In this document: positions 30,441 to 30,519 of the stretch, one piece after another
Position numbering within the stretch: the first letter of the stretch is position 1
How the letters are laid out: each line of letters begins with the position of its first letter
From: Spirochaetia bacterium
GTDB taxonomy: Bacteria > Spirochaetota > Spirochaetia > Treponematales > Breznakiellaceae
Assembly (NCBI GenBank): GCA_025997595.1
Contig: BNUU01000022.1
Location: forward strand, 1 to 30,519
Length of the DNA: 30,519 nt
Direction of reading: 5' to 3'
Position numbers and translations under genes: made by a program
The notes under the pieces: model-generated
Seen by the model: the letters and a program-made list of their open reading frames with translations, nothing else
Databases searched by the model: none
What the model was told of the DNA's origin: nothing

Positions 30441-30519
30441 GTCCCCTCCGCATGGGCAGGATTCAAACGCAAACATTCGATAAACGCTTCCTCCCCCCCC
30501 TGGAACATGCCCTGAACGC
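30432..30519 (-). pseudogene. Missing TPR segment of the interrupted TPR gene, cut by window edge
   Basis: The minus strand reads EAFIECLRLNPAHAEGTAA, which joins exactly to EGTAALAECYYELGEFDEA in the main TPR gene through the shared 17-bp repeat, completing a canonical TPR (helix, NP..A, helix). Codons before EAFIE (through a G8 run) look unrelated and may be another junction or an indel. Confidence 0.75.

Overview
The window reads as chromosomal DNA of a spirochaete, most likely a Treponema-like member of the Spirochaetales. The reasons are the order alaS / SurA-like foldase / nusB / TPR protein / groES, which as I recall matches T. pallidum TP1017-TP1013; an AlaRS without its C-terminal C-Ala domain; the pairing of tlyC with a TPR exoprotein; short spirochaetal lipoboxes; and a LPS-transport-like lptC-lptA-lptB set. 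This is from memory and sequence reading only. The DNA is GC-rich and gene-dense, with many 1-4 bp start/stop overlaps. I found no tRNA, rRNA, CRISPR array or transposase.

Layout. Positions 1-3089 hold sulfur assimilation: the 3' part of cysN on the plus strand, converging on a minus-strand operon of a siroheme sulfite reductase with ferredoxin domain, a TusA-like protein and a ThiF/MoeB E1-like enzyme. Positions 3295-6943 hold glutamine-dependent NAD synthetase, a rubredoxin-PTPS fusion, a Fur/PerR-type repressor with a clear promoter and operator, and a nitroreductase. Positions 6945-11928 hold hflX, a lipoprotein, a LysM-M23 peptidase, a DUF151-UVR protein and a polyprenyl synthase. Positions 11987-16637 run on the plus strand: rlmE, pyrG, lptC, lptA, lptB. 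Positions 16650-19975 hold a LUD protein, a small conserved-looking protein, rny and a HAD phosphatase. Positions 19992-21539 hold a group-2 sigma-70 factor behind a consensus sigma-54 promoter, then groES. Positions 21587-26844 form the alaS-PPIase-nusB-TPR operon. Positions 26929-30519 hold an Fn3/TPR exoprotein and a TPR gene that is scrambled at its 5' end with pieces of tlyC.

Most notable points. (1) A perfect sigma-54 (-24/-12) promoter precedes a sigma-70-family gene, formally like the Borrelia RpoN-RpoS cascade. (2) A compact SiR-TusA-ThiF operon sits beside cysN and suggests protein-bound sulfur transfer. (3) A rubredoxin domain is fused to a PTPS/QueD-like domain whose catalytic Cys position is Ala, and it shares an AT-rich palindromic operator with the neighbouring Fur/PerR gene. 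(4) Hairpin-type repeats have inserted at gene edges and now supply start codons, a signal peptide or stop codons. (5) At the right end, a TPR gene is interrupted by a block made of two inverted tlyC pieces and its own 5' end, flanked by a 17-bp direct repeat. This is either a real rearrangement or an assembly/amplification chimera.
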